DNA of 64,000 nucleotides from Pseudomonadota bacterium (GTDB lineage Bacteria; Bdellovibrionota; UBA1018; CAIMNF01): NCBI GenBank assembly GCA_027488515.1, contig JAIYBN010000004.1, positions 62,001 to 126,000 of the forward strand, read 5' to 3'. Shown piece by piece: positions 41,896 to 50,519 of this stretch (position 1 is its first letter; each line of letters starts with the position of its first letter). The notes under the pieces were generated by a model. It saw only the letters and a program-made list of their open reading frames with translations, ran no database searches and was not told where the DNA came from. The position numbers and the translations under genes were made by a program.

Positions 41896-43729
41896 TCAGT
41901 CCTACACTGTCCCGCGTTTGCGAATTCCCCAGATCCCGTTGCAACAGAAAGTCGAATCCGAAGCGGTTCCGGAACACGATCCGGTTTTCTAACTTGAGGG
42001 AATGTTGCCAAGGCGCGGATACCGTGAAATCGTAGCGCGTTCGGGCTTCGATTCTGGACTTGAATCCCGGAACCCATTCCCAGATCAGTCCTGCGACCGG
42101 TCCGATTTCCAGCTTCCATTTCGAGCCGAAGAAAGCGGAACTATAGGCAGGTTCAAATTGAAAAAGCGTATACAGGGTTTGCTTCTCTAAGAACGAAGCG
42201 GCCTTTCCGATCCCTCCGCCCAGGGCAAAGCGGGGACAGTCGAGTCCGTTCAAGCAATCGGGCGTCCAACTTCGCTTGAATCCCACATTCACCGAATAAG
42301 ACCATCCTGGATTCAGAGGATGGTGGGGAGAAAGGGCAGTCAGCTCGACCAGGGTCAGCTCGTCGACCAGGACCCGGTTCGCTTCGGGCTGGATTCTGAG
42401 TCCGACTCGTCCAAAATCAATGTGCAGATGCCTCGGATATCCTTCGGTGGGGTCGAGCAGATCGTGATGGGCAGCCCTCGCCTGGATGAGATGGTTCCAT
42501 CGAACAGATTGTCCGATCCGGGTCCACTCGGATCCCAGTCTCATTCTCCCTGAGCGGTGGCCCAGATCCGGGCGTTCTTCCACCGGAGGGATCACCTCGC
42601 GGGAGGCACCCGGTCCTTCGGTTTGGGCGCGTCTCTGCAGCAGCTTCTCTTTCTCGTTCGAGAACTCCGGGTCTTTTTTGAGATCGATCGCATCGATCAG
42701 TAGATCCAGCACTGCGGGATCGCTCGACTGGAAGGTCTTCTGTGTTGCCTGTTGTTTGAATTCTTGTTGTTGGTTCGGGCTCAGACCCTGGTAGCCGGCA
42801 AGAGCGGTTTTCAGAAGGGAGGGGCGATAGCGGACATCCCGAACCAAGCCCGGGACTTCATAGAGGGCTTTGATGGACTCGGACGGGATCAGGTAAATCG
42901 GGCGGGAAGTGAAGAAACGGAATTCGGGCAAGGCGCCTTCCAGGGCCCGGAGGATCTGGTAAGAGCAGTTCTCATTGAAGTAGTAGTAACGGAAGTGGGT
43001 GTTCCCGAGCTCCCAAAGGTGGAGGATCAAACGGTCGATTTGACCCGGAGTCAGATTCAGTTCGTAGAGCCAGAGGTCTCTGGACTCTGAATCGTTGTAC
43101 TCCCGAACCTTGTAATAGAAGGGAAGGGCTGAGAACGTCGAGGGGAAGACGCCGATCAAGCCGTACAGGGCATAAAGGGCCGGATTTCCGGTGGTCGGAT
43201 TGGCCGAAAAGTTGATCCCCGTGTCAAAGAGCTCGTTTTCGTTGCTTCCTGAGAACTTGAGAAAGCTGTGTCCGAAAACCGAGGCGGCACTCCCCGGGTG
43301 GTAAGAGGTGAAGACCACGCTCACTTTCCGGTTTTGCATCCGAGTCCGGTAGTTTTCGAGGTTCTTGCAACCAGGGGCAGGCAAGTTCTTCCAAAAGGGG
43401 TCATTTGCCAGCTCTTGTTTCAAGAGCTCGAAACGGGCCGGGAAACGACAGATCGCATGTGAGTCGGGTTCGGGTCCGACCGGAGCGACGAATGCCAGGA
43501 GGGTGGCCTCGAGTTCGGCGCGCGGGTCTTTTTTTCCGTCAGGAGACAGAAAGAACGATTCGCCGTCGACTTCGCTTTCCTCCATACGGTGCCAGCCATT
43601 TTGGTACTGGAGCAGTCCTTTCCAAGCGGGAGATTTTGCAAGCATCTCCAAGCGCGGCCTGCCCGGTAGCTCGACTGCCCCCGCGCGGTCCGTCCCGAGC
43701 ATGAATAAAAATAAAAGAAAAAGGCCCAC
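41876..43729 (-). CDS. DUF4105 (Lnb-like periplasmic domain) protein with C-terminal beta-barrel-like region
   Basis: 617 aa. The DUF4105 block is clear: VVFTSYHPGSAASVFGHSFLKF (catalytic-type GH) and YYYFNENCSYQIL (Cys), a permuted papain-like set, at about residues 135-260. The last 200 residues look like amphipathic strands with a final aromatic (GLNGLFYF), suggesting an outer-membrane barrel. The GTG start and its AGGA site lie inside the terminator hairpin of the upstream gene, and the U-tract encodes the signal-peptide core (GLFLLFLF). Confidence 0.75.
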   Translation of the reverse strand: MGLFLLFLFMLGTDRAGAVELPGRPRLEMLAKSPAWKGLLQYQNGWHRMEESEVDGESFFLSPDGKKDPRAELEATLLAFVAPVGPEPDSHAICRFPARFELLKQELANDPFWKNLPAPGCKNLENYRTRMQNRKVSVVFTSYHPGSAASVFGHSFLKFSGSNENELFDTGINFSANPTTGNPALYALYGLIGVFPSTFSALPFYYKVREYNDSESRDLWLYELNLTPGQIDRLILHLWELGNTHFRYYYFNENCSYQILRALEGALPEFRFFTSRPIYLIPSESIKALYEVPGLVRDVRYRPSLLKTALAGYQGLSPNQQQEFKQQATQKTFQSSDPAVLDLLIDAIDLKKDPEFSNEKEKLLQRRAQTEGPGASREVIPPVEERPDLGHRSGRMRLGSEWTRIGQSVRWNHLIQARAAHHDLLDPTEGYPRHLHIDFGRVGLRIQPEANRVLVDELTLVELTALSPHHPLNPGWSYSVNVGFKRSWTPDCLNGLDCPRFALGGGIGKAASFLEKQTLYTLFQFEPAYSSAFFGSKWKLEIGPVAGLIWEWVPGFKSRIEARTRYDFTVSAPWQHSLKLENRIVFRNRFGFDFLLQRDLGNSQTRDSVGLNGLFYF

Positions 43730-43761
43730 TGCTTTCCTGAATATCAGGAGAACAGTGGGCC
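43701..43761 (-). terminator. Terminator of the DUF3015 gene overlapping the next gene's start
   Basis: On the minus strand GGCCCACTG...CAGTGGGCC closes a 9-bp outer stem with an inner CCTGA-tat-TCAGG stem, followed by TTTTTCTTTTATTTTTATTC. It is a strong terminator by form, yet it holds the ribosome site and GTG start of the DUF4105 gene. Confidence 0.85.
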
Positions 43762-43785
43762 GTCGAGATTTGAATCGACCGGACC

Positions 43786-44268
43786 TCAGTAAAGAACGCT
43801 GAGAATGTTGTTCGCGGTTTCAGCAGAAGTCTGGTTCGACTTCGCGAAAATCTTGGAGTAGTTCGACTTGAGGTGGTTGCCGAATTGCTCGCGATTGTTC
43901 GCACCGATGAGGTCGGCAAGACCGTTCAGGGTTTCGCCGTTACCGCGGGAGATTTCGTTCTTCAGCATGTTTTGGTTGGCAGAAATGTACTGTTCCACCA
44001 TTTCTTTGGAACCCAGCATCGATTCGCCACCGCAGTTAGAAGTTCCGAAGGTGATCCCGAAGGTTTGGGAACCGAAAGTGCCGTTGGTGGTCGCTGCGAA
44101 AATCTGAAGCTTGTTGTTCTCTTGGAATACGATGGAACCGAGACCGCAACCTGCGGCTCCGTATCCACCGGTGTTTGCGCGTCCGGCAATTTTCACTGCG
44201 TGAGCGGATGTGGTGGTCAGGGTGATGATCAGGGCCAAAGTCAATGCAGCCAATTGTGTATTCTTCAT
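43786..44268 (-). CDS. DUF3015 family secreted protein
   Basis: 160 aa with a signal peptide ending SAHA. The family motif GAAGCGLGSIVF follows, then TNGTFGSQTFGITFGTSNCGG with a probable disulphide between the two Cys regions. The helical C-terminus matches the usual DUF3015 length. A very strong ribosome site (TAGGAGGATCC) and terminator suggest high expression. Function unknown. Confidence 0.85.
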   Translation of the reverse strand: MKNTQLAALTLALIITLTTTSAHAVKIAGRANTGGYGAAGCGLGSIVFQENNKLQIFAATTNGTFGSQTFGITFGTSNCGGESMLGSKEMVEQYISANQNMLKNEISRGNGETLNGLADLIGANNREQFGNHLKSNYSKIFAKSNQTSAETANNILSVLY

Positions 44269-44334
44269 GGATCCTCCTAAGATCTAAGATGGTTGAGTCC
44301 TCAGTTTATGCTCGAACCGGAGTCAGGGGTAGAG

Positions 44335-44883
44335 TCATGTGTTTGACTTGCCGAATTTTCCGGCGTACCGATCCATGCAACTCACGATCAGGTCTGTTGC
44401 CTTTTTGGTGTCATCGATCCCCGGGACCGTCACTTTTTTTCCTTCGAGTTCTGTGTACCGCTCGAAGAAGTTCTCAAGCTCGAGCTTTTCGTGGGGAGAA
44501 AGAGCGTCGGCCGACTTCAGGTGGGCGAGGGTCACATCCTGACTCGCGACTGCAAGAATTTTGTCGTCAGCGGTGCCTTGATCCACCATGCGCAGAACTC
44601 CGATCACCCGGGCATCGACCAGGCAGCCCGGGAACAGCTCTGCTCCCGTAAAAACCAGAATATCCAGAGGATCGCCGTCTTCGCCGAGAGTTTGGGGGAT
44701 GATTCCGTAGTTCACCGGGTAGTGCATCGAACCGTGGAGGAATCGGTCGAGTTTGATGAGTCCTGACTCCTTGTCCACCTCGAATTTGGAACGGGACCCT
44801 TTCGGGATCTCGATGACCGAAGTCACGATTTCAGGACACTTCTTTCCGGGATTGATCTGATGCCAAAGGTGGAAGGAACTCAT
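44335..44883 (-). CDS. ppa: Inorganic pyrophosphatase, family I
   Basis: 182 aa from the ATG at 44883 (MSSFHLWHQINPG). It hydrolyses PPi to drive biosynthesis. Conserved metal/PPi sites: IEIPKGSRSKFEVDKESG, HYPVNYGIIPQTLGEDGDPLDILV (DGDPLD) and KILAVASQD. The track's 29-residue extension runs into the divergent flavoprotein promoter and is not conserved. Confidence 0.95.
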   Translation of the reverse strand: MSSFHLWHQINPGKKCPEIVTSVIEIPKGSRSKFEVDKESGLIKLDRFLHGSMHYPVNYGIIPQTLGEDGDPLDILVFTGAELFPGCLVDARVIGVLRMVDQGTADDKILAVASQDVTLAHLKSADALSPHEKLELENFFERYTELEGKKVTVPGIDDTKKATDLIVSCMDRYAGKFGKSNT

Positions 44884-44954
44884 ATCGAATAGATTTTCGC
44901 AAAAACCTCGACATTGCAACCCTGCCTGTGGCTGAGGCATGATGGAAGGGTCCG

Positions 44955-46115
44955 ATGACGCAATCTCCATCCGCCATGATTTACGGTTCCGGTCCGGCAG
45001 GCCTCATGGCCGCCAGTGTGCTCTCCCGATCGGGTGTGCCGGTGACCTTGTTCGAGCGCCGCCCCTCTTACGGGCGTAAGCTTCTGATCGCCGGGAGCTC
45101 CGGTCTCAATGTGTCGCATCACACGGAACTGGAGGACTTCATTTCTCACTACAGAGGGTGGTCTCCCGGGGTTTGGAGAAGCTTTTTCAAAGTCCTGTCA
45201 CCACTGGATTGGATCCATTTCATTCAATCGCTCGGTCTCGAGACTTTCGTCGGCACTTCGGATCGCTATTTCGTCAAGGAAATGAAAGCTTCAGGCTTAC
45301 TCAGAGCTTGGCGTTCCAAGTTGGAGTCCCAAGGCGTTCGATTTGTTGCGAATCACGAATGGAGTGGTTTCGAAGGCACCGTCTCAGGCTCTGTCACCGG
45401 GTTGTTTCTCGGAGGAGGGAGCTGGGAAGACACGGCCCCCCTCTGGCCCACAGCCCTCGAGCGCGCCGGAGTCCGGGTGAACGGGTTTCAGGCCGCAAAT
45501 GTCGGATACGAAGTGGCTTGGAGTGAGGCTTTCCTGGCAGAAGCCGAGGGGAAGCCGCTCAAAAACATTGTGTTCAAAAACAATAACGGAGAAAAAGCAG
45601 GGGAGTTGGTGGTGACCCGCTACGGTCTCGAGGGCACTCCGGTTTATTTTTTGGGGAAACCGGGGGGAGCGGTTCTTGACTTGAAGCCCTCCATGTCCGA
45701 GGGTGAGATTTTGGAGCGACTCCGATCCGTTCGTGAAAACCTCTCTCCCATGAGACGGGTGAAGAGGCTACTGGCTCTTCCGGATGCCTCATTGGCCCTG
45801 CTGTTTCATCATTCACCCGAGTCTGTCCGTGGAAATCTGGAAGGGTTGGTCCGGCAGATCAAGGGCTTCCCTGTGGAACTGATTCGGCCGCGTCCGTTGA
45901 TCGAGGCCATCTCGAGTACGGGTGGGGTGGATCTCTCGGAAGTGTCTCTGGAGTCCGGACATGAACTCGAACTCAAGAAACTACCCGGGGTTTTCGTCGG
46001 TGGAGAAATGCTCGATTGGTGGGCGCCGACCGGGGGGTTCCTGATTCAGGCCGCGGTGACTCAAGGTGCAGTGGCCGGAAAAAGCATGCTCCGTCGCCTC
46101 ACCGGATCAGCGTGA
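44955..46115 (+). CDS. HI0933-like NAD(P)/FAD-dependent flavoprotein (TIGR03862 type)
   Basis: 386 aa. The FAD site is MIYGSGPAGLMAASVLSRSGVPVTLFERRPSYGRKLLIAGSSGLN, which includes the GRKLLxAGxxGLN motif of the BaiN/RdsA group. The C-terminal GGVDLSEV...GVFVGGEMLDWWAPTGGFLIQAAVTQG completes the cofactor fold. The reaction is uncertain; relatives are reductases. It is divergent from ppa (71 bp) and ends 5 bp from the converging oxidase. Confidence 0.87.
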   Translation: MTQSPSAMIYGSGPAGLMAASVLSRSGVPVTLFERRPSYGRKLLIAGSSGLNVSHHTELEDFISHYRGWSPGVWRSFFKVLSPLDWIHFIQSLGLETFVGTSDRYFVKEMKASGLLRAWRSKLESQGVRFVANHEWSGFEGTVSGSVTGLFLGGGSWEDTAPLWPTALERAGVRVNGFQAANVGYEVAWSEAFLAEAEGKPLKNIVFKNNNGEKAGELVVTRYGLEGTPVYFLGKPGGAVLDLKPSMSEGEILERLRSVRENLSPMRRVKRLLALPDASLALLFHHSPESVRGNLEGLVRQIKGFPVELIRPRPLIEAISSTGGVDLSEVSLESGHELELKKLPGVFVGGEMLDWWAPTGGFLIQAAVTQGAVAGKSMLRRLTGSA

Positions 46116-46120
46116 CGAGG

Positions 46121-47554
46121 CTACTTTGAGGCAGGAAGCCTCGTCTTGATGTCTTGATTTGACTTGGAAAGTATCGGGGTGAAGTAGCGATCCCAGAGTT
46201 TGTTCCTGAATTTGTTGGTTGGATCGAGTTTCTTTTTGAGAAGGAAGAACTCTTGCGCACGTGGATAGGCTGAATGGAACTGCTCAGGTGTGGCGTGAAT
46301 CTGATAGGGAAGGTAATACCTGCCATTGACGGCCAAGGCCTCTGAAATCAGCTCCCTCGTCCAGTCGGCCACACGTGCCTTGGCCCGCTCATCAGTACCC
46401 TGTTCGTAGTAGACCACCAGTGCGAAAACCTCTTCTGGAGCCCATGCCAGAAGAGTGCCCGGATCCGGAAGAGCGTGTCGAATGGAAACGTTGAACACCC
46501 GTGCCCGATGTTTTTTGAAAACTTTTCGCATTCTCGGGATGAATTCATTCAATTTTCCAACCGGTACGAAATACTCCTGAAGAACGAAGGTCGTTTTTTC
46601 ACGACTGGGGGGTTCGAGTTCAGCCACGTCATAGCTTGCTTCATGGTTTCTCCAAACGACAGGTGATTTTGCAGTGATCAGTGGATCGATCAATGCACTC
46701 CTGAGGATCTTACCCCCCGGGAGGTGGTTCAGCGTTCGGATTGCGCGTGGTTGGAATAGGTATTTTCGGTCTCTTGGAATGAGGCGTTCTTCCGAGGTGA
46801 GGGGTTTTTCCGTCCTTCTCCATTCCACCGAGTTCACCGTCTTGAAAAAGGGCGGGTAAAGATCGGCATTCTGGAAGACGACATTCCGGTCGTCCCGTAT
46901 TCTCGACCTGAAATAGTGTGAGTAGTCTTTAGCCGGCATGCGTTGACGGGTGCGCTCGATCTTCTCATTCTTGGTGAGTGACAATGTCGCCTCCACAATG
47001 ACCCCGAGGCCACCGTATCCACCGATGGCCCCGAAGAAGATTTCGCTGTTCTTCGTGGGAGATGCGTCGACCAGAGACCCGTCTGCAAGGACCACCCGGA
47101 TACTCTCAATCGACCGGACCAGAGGGCCCTCTCCGATATAGCGTCCGTGCACATTCACGCTCAATGACCCGCCCACCGTGAAATTTGAGTAGGTTTGCAT
47201 GATCCGGACTGAGAGATCATGGGGATCGATGGCTTCCTGTATGTCCCGCCAAGTGATTCCTGCCTGGACCCGAATCCTCTTTCCCTCGACATCCAGTTCA
47301 AGCACCCGATTCATACTCCGCATGTCGAGATGCAAAGTTCCTTCGCTGGCGGTCTGTCCGCCCATGCTGTACCGGCCACCGCCGATCGACACCGGCCCCC
47401 GGGCCTCAGAGACGAGTTTCCGGATCTCACCTACCGAATCGGGACGGACCACCTGATCGACCCGGATCGGGTTCAGTCGGGTAACATCATTGACAATCTC
47501 GCTTGCCTGAACACCTGCCAGGGGAAGTATCAAGGCCAATACCAGCCAGTTCAT
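46121..47554 (-). CDS. Exported FAD-linked oxidase (PCMH/aldonolactone-oxidase-like)
   Basis: 477 aa with a signal peptide (MNWLVLALILPLAGVQA). The PCMH FAD domain has VSIGGGRYSMGGQ, LDMRSMNRVLELD, TVGGSLSVNVHGRY and GAIGGYGGLGVIVEATL. The C-terminus (LDPTNKFRNKLWDRYF) matches the sugar-lactone oxidase group. There is no evident covalent-FAD His in the GGGRYS loop. Export of an FAD enzyme implies Tat or unfolded Sec transport, but no twin-arginine is seen. Confidence 0.75.
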   Translation of the reverse strand: MNWLVLALILPLAGVQASEIVNDVTRLNPIRVDQVVRPDSVGEIRKLVSEARGPVSIGGGRYSMGGQTASEGTLHLDMRSMNRVLELDVEGKRIRVQAGITWRDIQEAIDPHDLSVRIMQTYSNFTVGGSLSVNVHGRYIGEGPLVRSIESIRVVLADGSLVDASPTKNSEIFFGAIGGYGGLGVIVEATLSLTKNEKIERTRQRMPAKDYSHYFRSRIRDDRNVVFQNADLYPPFFKTVNSVEWRRTEKPLTSEERLIPRDRKYLFQPRAIRTLNHLPGGKILRSALIDPLITAKSPVVWRNHEASYDVAELEPPSREKTTFVLQEYFVPVGKLNEFIPRMRKVFKKHRARVFNVSIRHALPDPGTLLAWAPEEVFALVVYYEQGTDERAKARVADWTRELISEALAVNGRYYLPYQIHATPEQFHSAYPRAQEFFLLKKKLDPTNKFRNKLWDRYFTPILSKSNQDIKTRLPASK

Positions 47555-47595
47555 GAAACAAGTTTAGCGAGTAACTGGCGGAACGGAAAGCAGGA

Positions 47596-48237
47596 TCAGG
47601 GAAGGGTGGCCTTGAAATATCGGTCCAGAGCCAAGGTCGTGAGCCGTTCAATTGACTCGGCAAAATATTCCTCATTCTCGTCATTCAGGGTGACGTAAGG
47701 GTCGTTGTAAAAGTCGACGTCGGGCTTGGCTTCCTGGGTGATCAAGTAACGTGCGAGGTGCAGGGGTTCATGGCTCAGGACACGGATGGCGAACTCGGAA
47801 CTGAACGCCAGGCGGTTGAGGTTGAAAAACATGAAGATCTGCCGGCCATGGATGTTCGTGAGTCCGGCAATGTAGGCGCCGTCCCGCTCAGACTTGCCCT
47901 GAGCTTCCAGTGACTTGATTTTGGCCATGGCATCAGTGCGCTTGAGCCCGGCCACTTCGTCCACCCCGAGAGCGTCAAAAATCGACTGACTTCCGTAACC
48001 GAAGATGATCCTGAATTCAGTGAAGTCTACATGAGGCTTTCCGGGAGCGTCGAACGGATCGAGATCAATCACTTGGTCGAGGACCAATCCGGGCTGGAGG
48101 GGGTTCGCTTTCCATTGGAACGGGAAACTCAAATCATCCGGGGTGAACCCGTCCCGGACAGGACCCTGTGCCCTGGATGGAAGTGGGAAAAGAGAAAAAA
48201 CCAGAACCAGGACTGGAATGGCGCTAAACGCTTTCAT
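47596..48237 (-). CDS. Secreted protein with an HEPLH zinc-binding-like motif
   Basis: 213 aa from the ATG at 48237 (CGGAGG ribosome site) with a signal peptide (MKAFSAIPVLVLVFSLFPLPSRA). RVLSHEPLHLARYL (156-160) fits HExxH, and NDENEEYFAESIE about 30 residues later could give a Glu third ligand as in gluzincins. It is a probable periplasmic metalloprotease; activity is unproven. Confidence 0.6.
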   Translation of the reverse strand: MKAFSAIPVLVLVFSLFPLPSRAQGPVRDGFTPDDLSFPFQWKANPLQPGLVLDQVIDLDPFDAPGKPHVDFTEFRIIFGYGSQSIFDALGVDEVAGLKRTDAMAKIKSLEAQGKSERDGAYIAGLTNIHGRQIFMFFNLNRLAFSSEFAIRVLSHEPLHLARYLITQEAKPDVDFYNDPYVTLNDENEEYFAESIERLTTLALDRYFKATLP

Positions 48238-48294
48238 TGTGCCTCCGAGGCCGATTGAGTAACAAAACAAGATTCATTGGCAGAGGTGGTGGGT

Positions 48295-48552
48295 TTATTT
48301 GGACTTCACCACGCTCCCGTCAACCGGATTGAAGTAAACCTCGACCTTCTTACCCGATTTGTCGATGCCGTAAATTTCGTAGCAGGTTCCCGGTTGTTTG
48401 AATTTGCGGATCTGATAGCCCTCGGCTTCTTTTTGCTTTTTGAATTCCTCGATGGCCATCCATTTTTCTTTGGGCTCATCGGTGCAATTCTTTTTTGCCT
48501 GAGCGGTTGAGGTCATGAGGGCCAAAGTAGCGATCAGATATGCGGTTTTCAT
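48295..48552 (-). CDS. Small secreted PepSY-like protein
   Basis: 85 aa from the ATG at 48552 (AGGAGA ribosome site), signal peptide MKTAYLIATLALMTSTAQA. The remainder (EEFKKQKEAEGYQIRKFK...YEIYGIDKSGKKVEVYFNPVDGSVV) matches the PepSY pattern of a helix plus strands ending in a VDGSVV turn. PepSY domains often inhibit or modulate secreted peptidases, and an HExxH protein is the next gene downstream. Confidence 0.75.
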   Translation of the reverse strand: MKTAYLIATLALMTSTAQAKKNCTDEPKEKWMAIEEFKKQKEAEGYQIRKFKQPGTCYEIYGIDKSGKKVEVYFNPVDGSVVKSK

Positions 48553-48633
48553 ACGGTTTCTCCTGCGCCGGATCCTAGCACAGTTTTTCACCAATAGCTT
48601 GCGCCAAGCGTCAAGAAGTGTTAGTAAGCCCGC

Positions 48634-49599
48634 ATGATTGCAACCAAGCTCTTTTGTGTGGCGGTGTTCGGTCTTTTTTTCATTTCAGTGGATGGATTCG
48701 CGGGTGAGCTCATTTTGGATCCGGGTGCCCTGAAAACGGTTTCTAAACAAGCGGGTAAGCTTCCCTATCGTTCGAGAGGTGGGGTGTTTTCAAGAGAGTA
48801 CATGCCGTACGAGCTGGGGCGTCCGGTCACTCCCTATTTTCGGGACACCGCGACCGGATTGCCCAAACGCCGGTTTCAAGCAGAGAGCTGCTGCTTCGAG
48901 GTTTCATTCTTGAATGGTTCCAACCTGGTTCGGAAGATCCGGTGTAAGGATCTGGACTCCGATTTGAGGATTCCAGGTAGGCCGGAACTCCTGCCTGTCA
49001 GGGTATCCGAGCTTTCTCAGTTCGGTGGTGGCACGATCCGATTCTTTGATTTTCAGAAGAGTTTCGTATTGAGTGGTTTCCTGCACTCTGAAGATACCAT
49101 TCGAATGGATCAGGCTGTACTCGGTCTTCCGGACCGGAGTTCATTCCCGAGACAGTCGTTTTCCGTGGATGTTCGGACCCAAGGAACCGTTGTGTTGGAT
49201 CCTGCAAAGGGGCTTGAGATGACTCAGGCCTTCCAAATGAACATCGGTAAACTCGGAATTCTTGATCCGTCTGAACGGCGAGTCCGTAATGTCATCACCA
49301 AAAAGCCGGGTGACCTGGTGTTCACGGATGGCGACGGCAAAGTGGTGCTGGTCAACGATCTGCTGATCCCCGGGGCGCTCCGGGATTTCCTGTTGGAGAA
49401 GGATTCTCGACTGCTGAGTGATCTCCAGAGCCTGGAGGATCGGTCCAAGGTCGAGCCTGTCTGTTCCCGTGATTCGGGTTGGGGCTCGGCTGAACAGGGT
49501 TGCCATCGGATCATCGACCGGATTCCTGCACTCAGATGGATGCCATTCCGGTTGTTGTCGGTTGACTTCCGTGGTGGTATTGTTTCCATCATCGAATAG
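48634..49599 (+). CDS. Secreted hypothetical protein
   Basis: 321 aa with a signal peptide (MIATKLFCVAVFGLFFISVDGFA). It is strand-rich, with CCFEVSF and a C-terminal pair of Cys (PVCSRDSGWGSAEQGCHR). No recognisable domain. It ends 10 bp before tRNA-Gly. Confidence 0.55.
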   Translation: MIATKLFCVAVFGLFFISVDGFAGELILDPGALKTVSKQAGKLPYRSRGGVFSREYMPYELGRPVTPYFRDTATGLPKRRFQAESCCFEVSFLNGSNLVRKIRCKDLDSDLRIPGRPELLPVRVSELSQFGGGTIRFFDFQKSFVLSGFLHSEDTIRMDQAVLGLPDRSSFPRQSFSVDVRTQGTVVLDPAKGLEMTQAFQMNIGKLGILDPSERRVRNVITKKPGDLVFTDGDGKVVLVNDLLIPGALRDFLLEKDSRLLSDLQSLEDRSKVEPVCSRDSGWGSAEQGCHRIIDRIPALRWMPFRLLSVDFRGGIVSIIE

Positions 49600-49609
49600 A
49601 AAACAAGAT

Positions 49610-49685
49610 GCGGCGGTAGCTCAGTTGGTAGAGTGCGAGCTTCCCAAGCTCGAGGTCGCGGGTTCGAACCCCGTCCGCCGCTCCA
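49610..49685 (+). tRNA. tRNA-Gly (anticodon CCC)
   Basis: A full cloverleaf can be drawn. The acceptor GCGGCGG pairs with CCGCCGC. The D-arm is GCTC-AGTTGGTA-GAGT, the anticodon stem CGAGC/GCTCG has loop TTCCCAA (anticodon CCC, reading GGG), and the T-arm is GCGGG-TTCGAAC-CCCGT. CCA is encoded. Confidence 0.97.
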
Positions 49686-49696
49686 CAATTGACCAG

Positions 49697-49714
49697 CCGA
49701 GTTGTCGGTTTTTT
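49697..49714 (+). terminator. Short terminator after tRNA-Gly
   Basis: CCGA-gttg-TCGG followed by six Ts. The stem is only 4 bp, but placement and U-tract fit. Confidence 0.5.
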
Positions 49715-49933
49715 GAGTGGGTTTCATTTTTTTTCAATCAGCCTTGGGACAATCGGAGCAGTACTTTCCGATTTGATCCGGAGTTTCCTGCAATACAGGC
49801 GAAATGGCGCTTCCCTCTGAGATTTCGGTGTGCTTTTGGCCGGGGTTCGGGACAATCCCGGCATCTGGACCCTGGCCCGGGTTCACCATAGAAACGGTCT
49901 CCTCAGATTGATCTGAGAGAAAAAGGAGATCGT

Positions 49934-50455
49934 ATGTTGAAAGTATTCAGTGCACTGATGGTAGCGGCTCTTGTCGGAAACTCGGCCTTCGCGGCTCCGG
50001 TGATCACTCCAGCGAATCATCATGACATGATTGCAGATGCCTTCGAACAGTTCAGTTATTCGGTCAGCGTGAACCTTGATGCCAGCGATTCCGCTTCGAA
50101 GGATGTCGCTCTGCTTCAACTCAAGGACCGTCTTTCTGTATTGGAGTCGAACGGTGTCACTCCGATCGAAATGATGGATTACGTGAGGAACAACATTCTC
50201 GACCGGGAGACCCGGATTGATTTCGACCGCCTGTTGGTTGCCATGAAGGACGGAGCGATCACTCCGGATGCTGCCAGTCAGTTGGCGATGAAGTTCATCG
50301 AGAACTCCAAAACCACCGGTGCACATTTCCTCGGTGGCAAGGGCGGCCAAAATCCGATTCTGATTGTTGCAGGTGTGGTGATTGTCGGTGCGGTGACCTA
50401 CTACACCATCCGATACATCATGAACAACGGCCTTCCTTTCTTCTCTGCAGAATGA
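49934..50455 (+). CDS. Secreted protein with C-terminal membrane segment
   Basis: 173 aa with a signal peptide (MLKVFSALMVAALVGNSAFA), a helical middle (RLSVLESNGVTPIEMMDYVRNNIL...AITPDAASQLAMKF) and a late hydrophobic helix (PILIVAGVVIVGAVTYYTIRYIM). The AAAGGAGATC ribosome site is strong, and a terminator follows. No family is recognised. Confidence 0.65.
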   Translation: MLKVFSALMVAALVGNSAFAAPVITPANHHDMIADAFEQFSYSVSVNLDASDSASKDVALLQLKDRLSVLESNGVTPIEMMDYVRNNILDRETRIDFDRLLVAMKDGAITPDAASQLAMKFIENSKTTGAHFLGGKGGQNPILIVAGVVIVGAVTYYTIRYIMNNGLPFFSAE

Positions 50456-50482
50456 AGGAAACCGGTCTTTGAAATGAATGTG

Positions 50483-50519
50483 CCGGCGCTCCCCGGAAAG
50501 GGGGGCGCCGGTTCTGTTT
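50483..50519 (+). terminator. Rho-independent terminator
   Basis: CCGGCGC...GCGCCGG with an inner CCCC/GGGG stem, followed by TTCTGTTT, between the convergent genes at 49934 and 50518. Confidence 0.8.
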
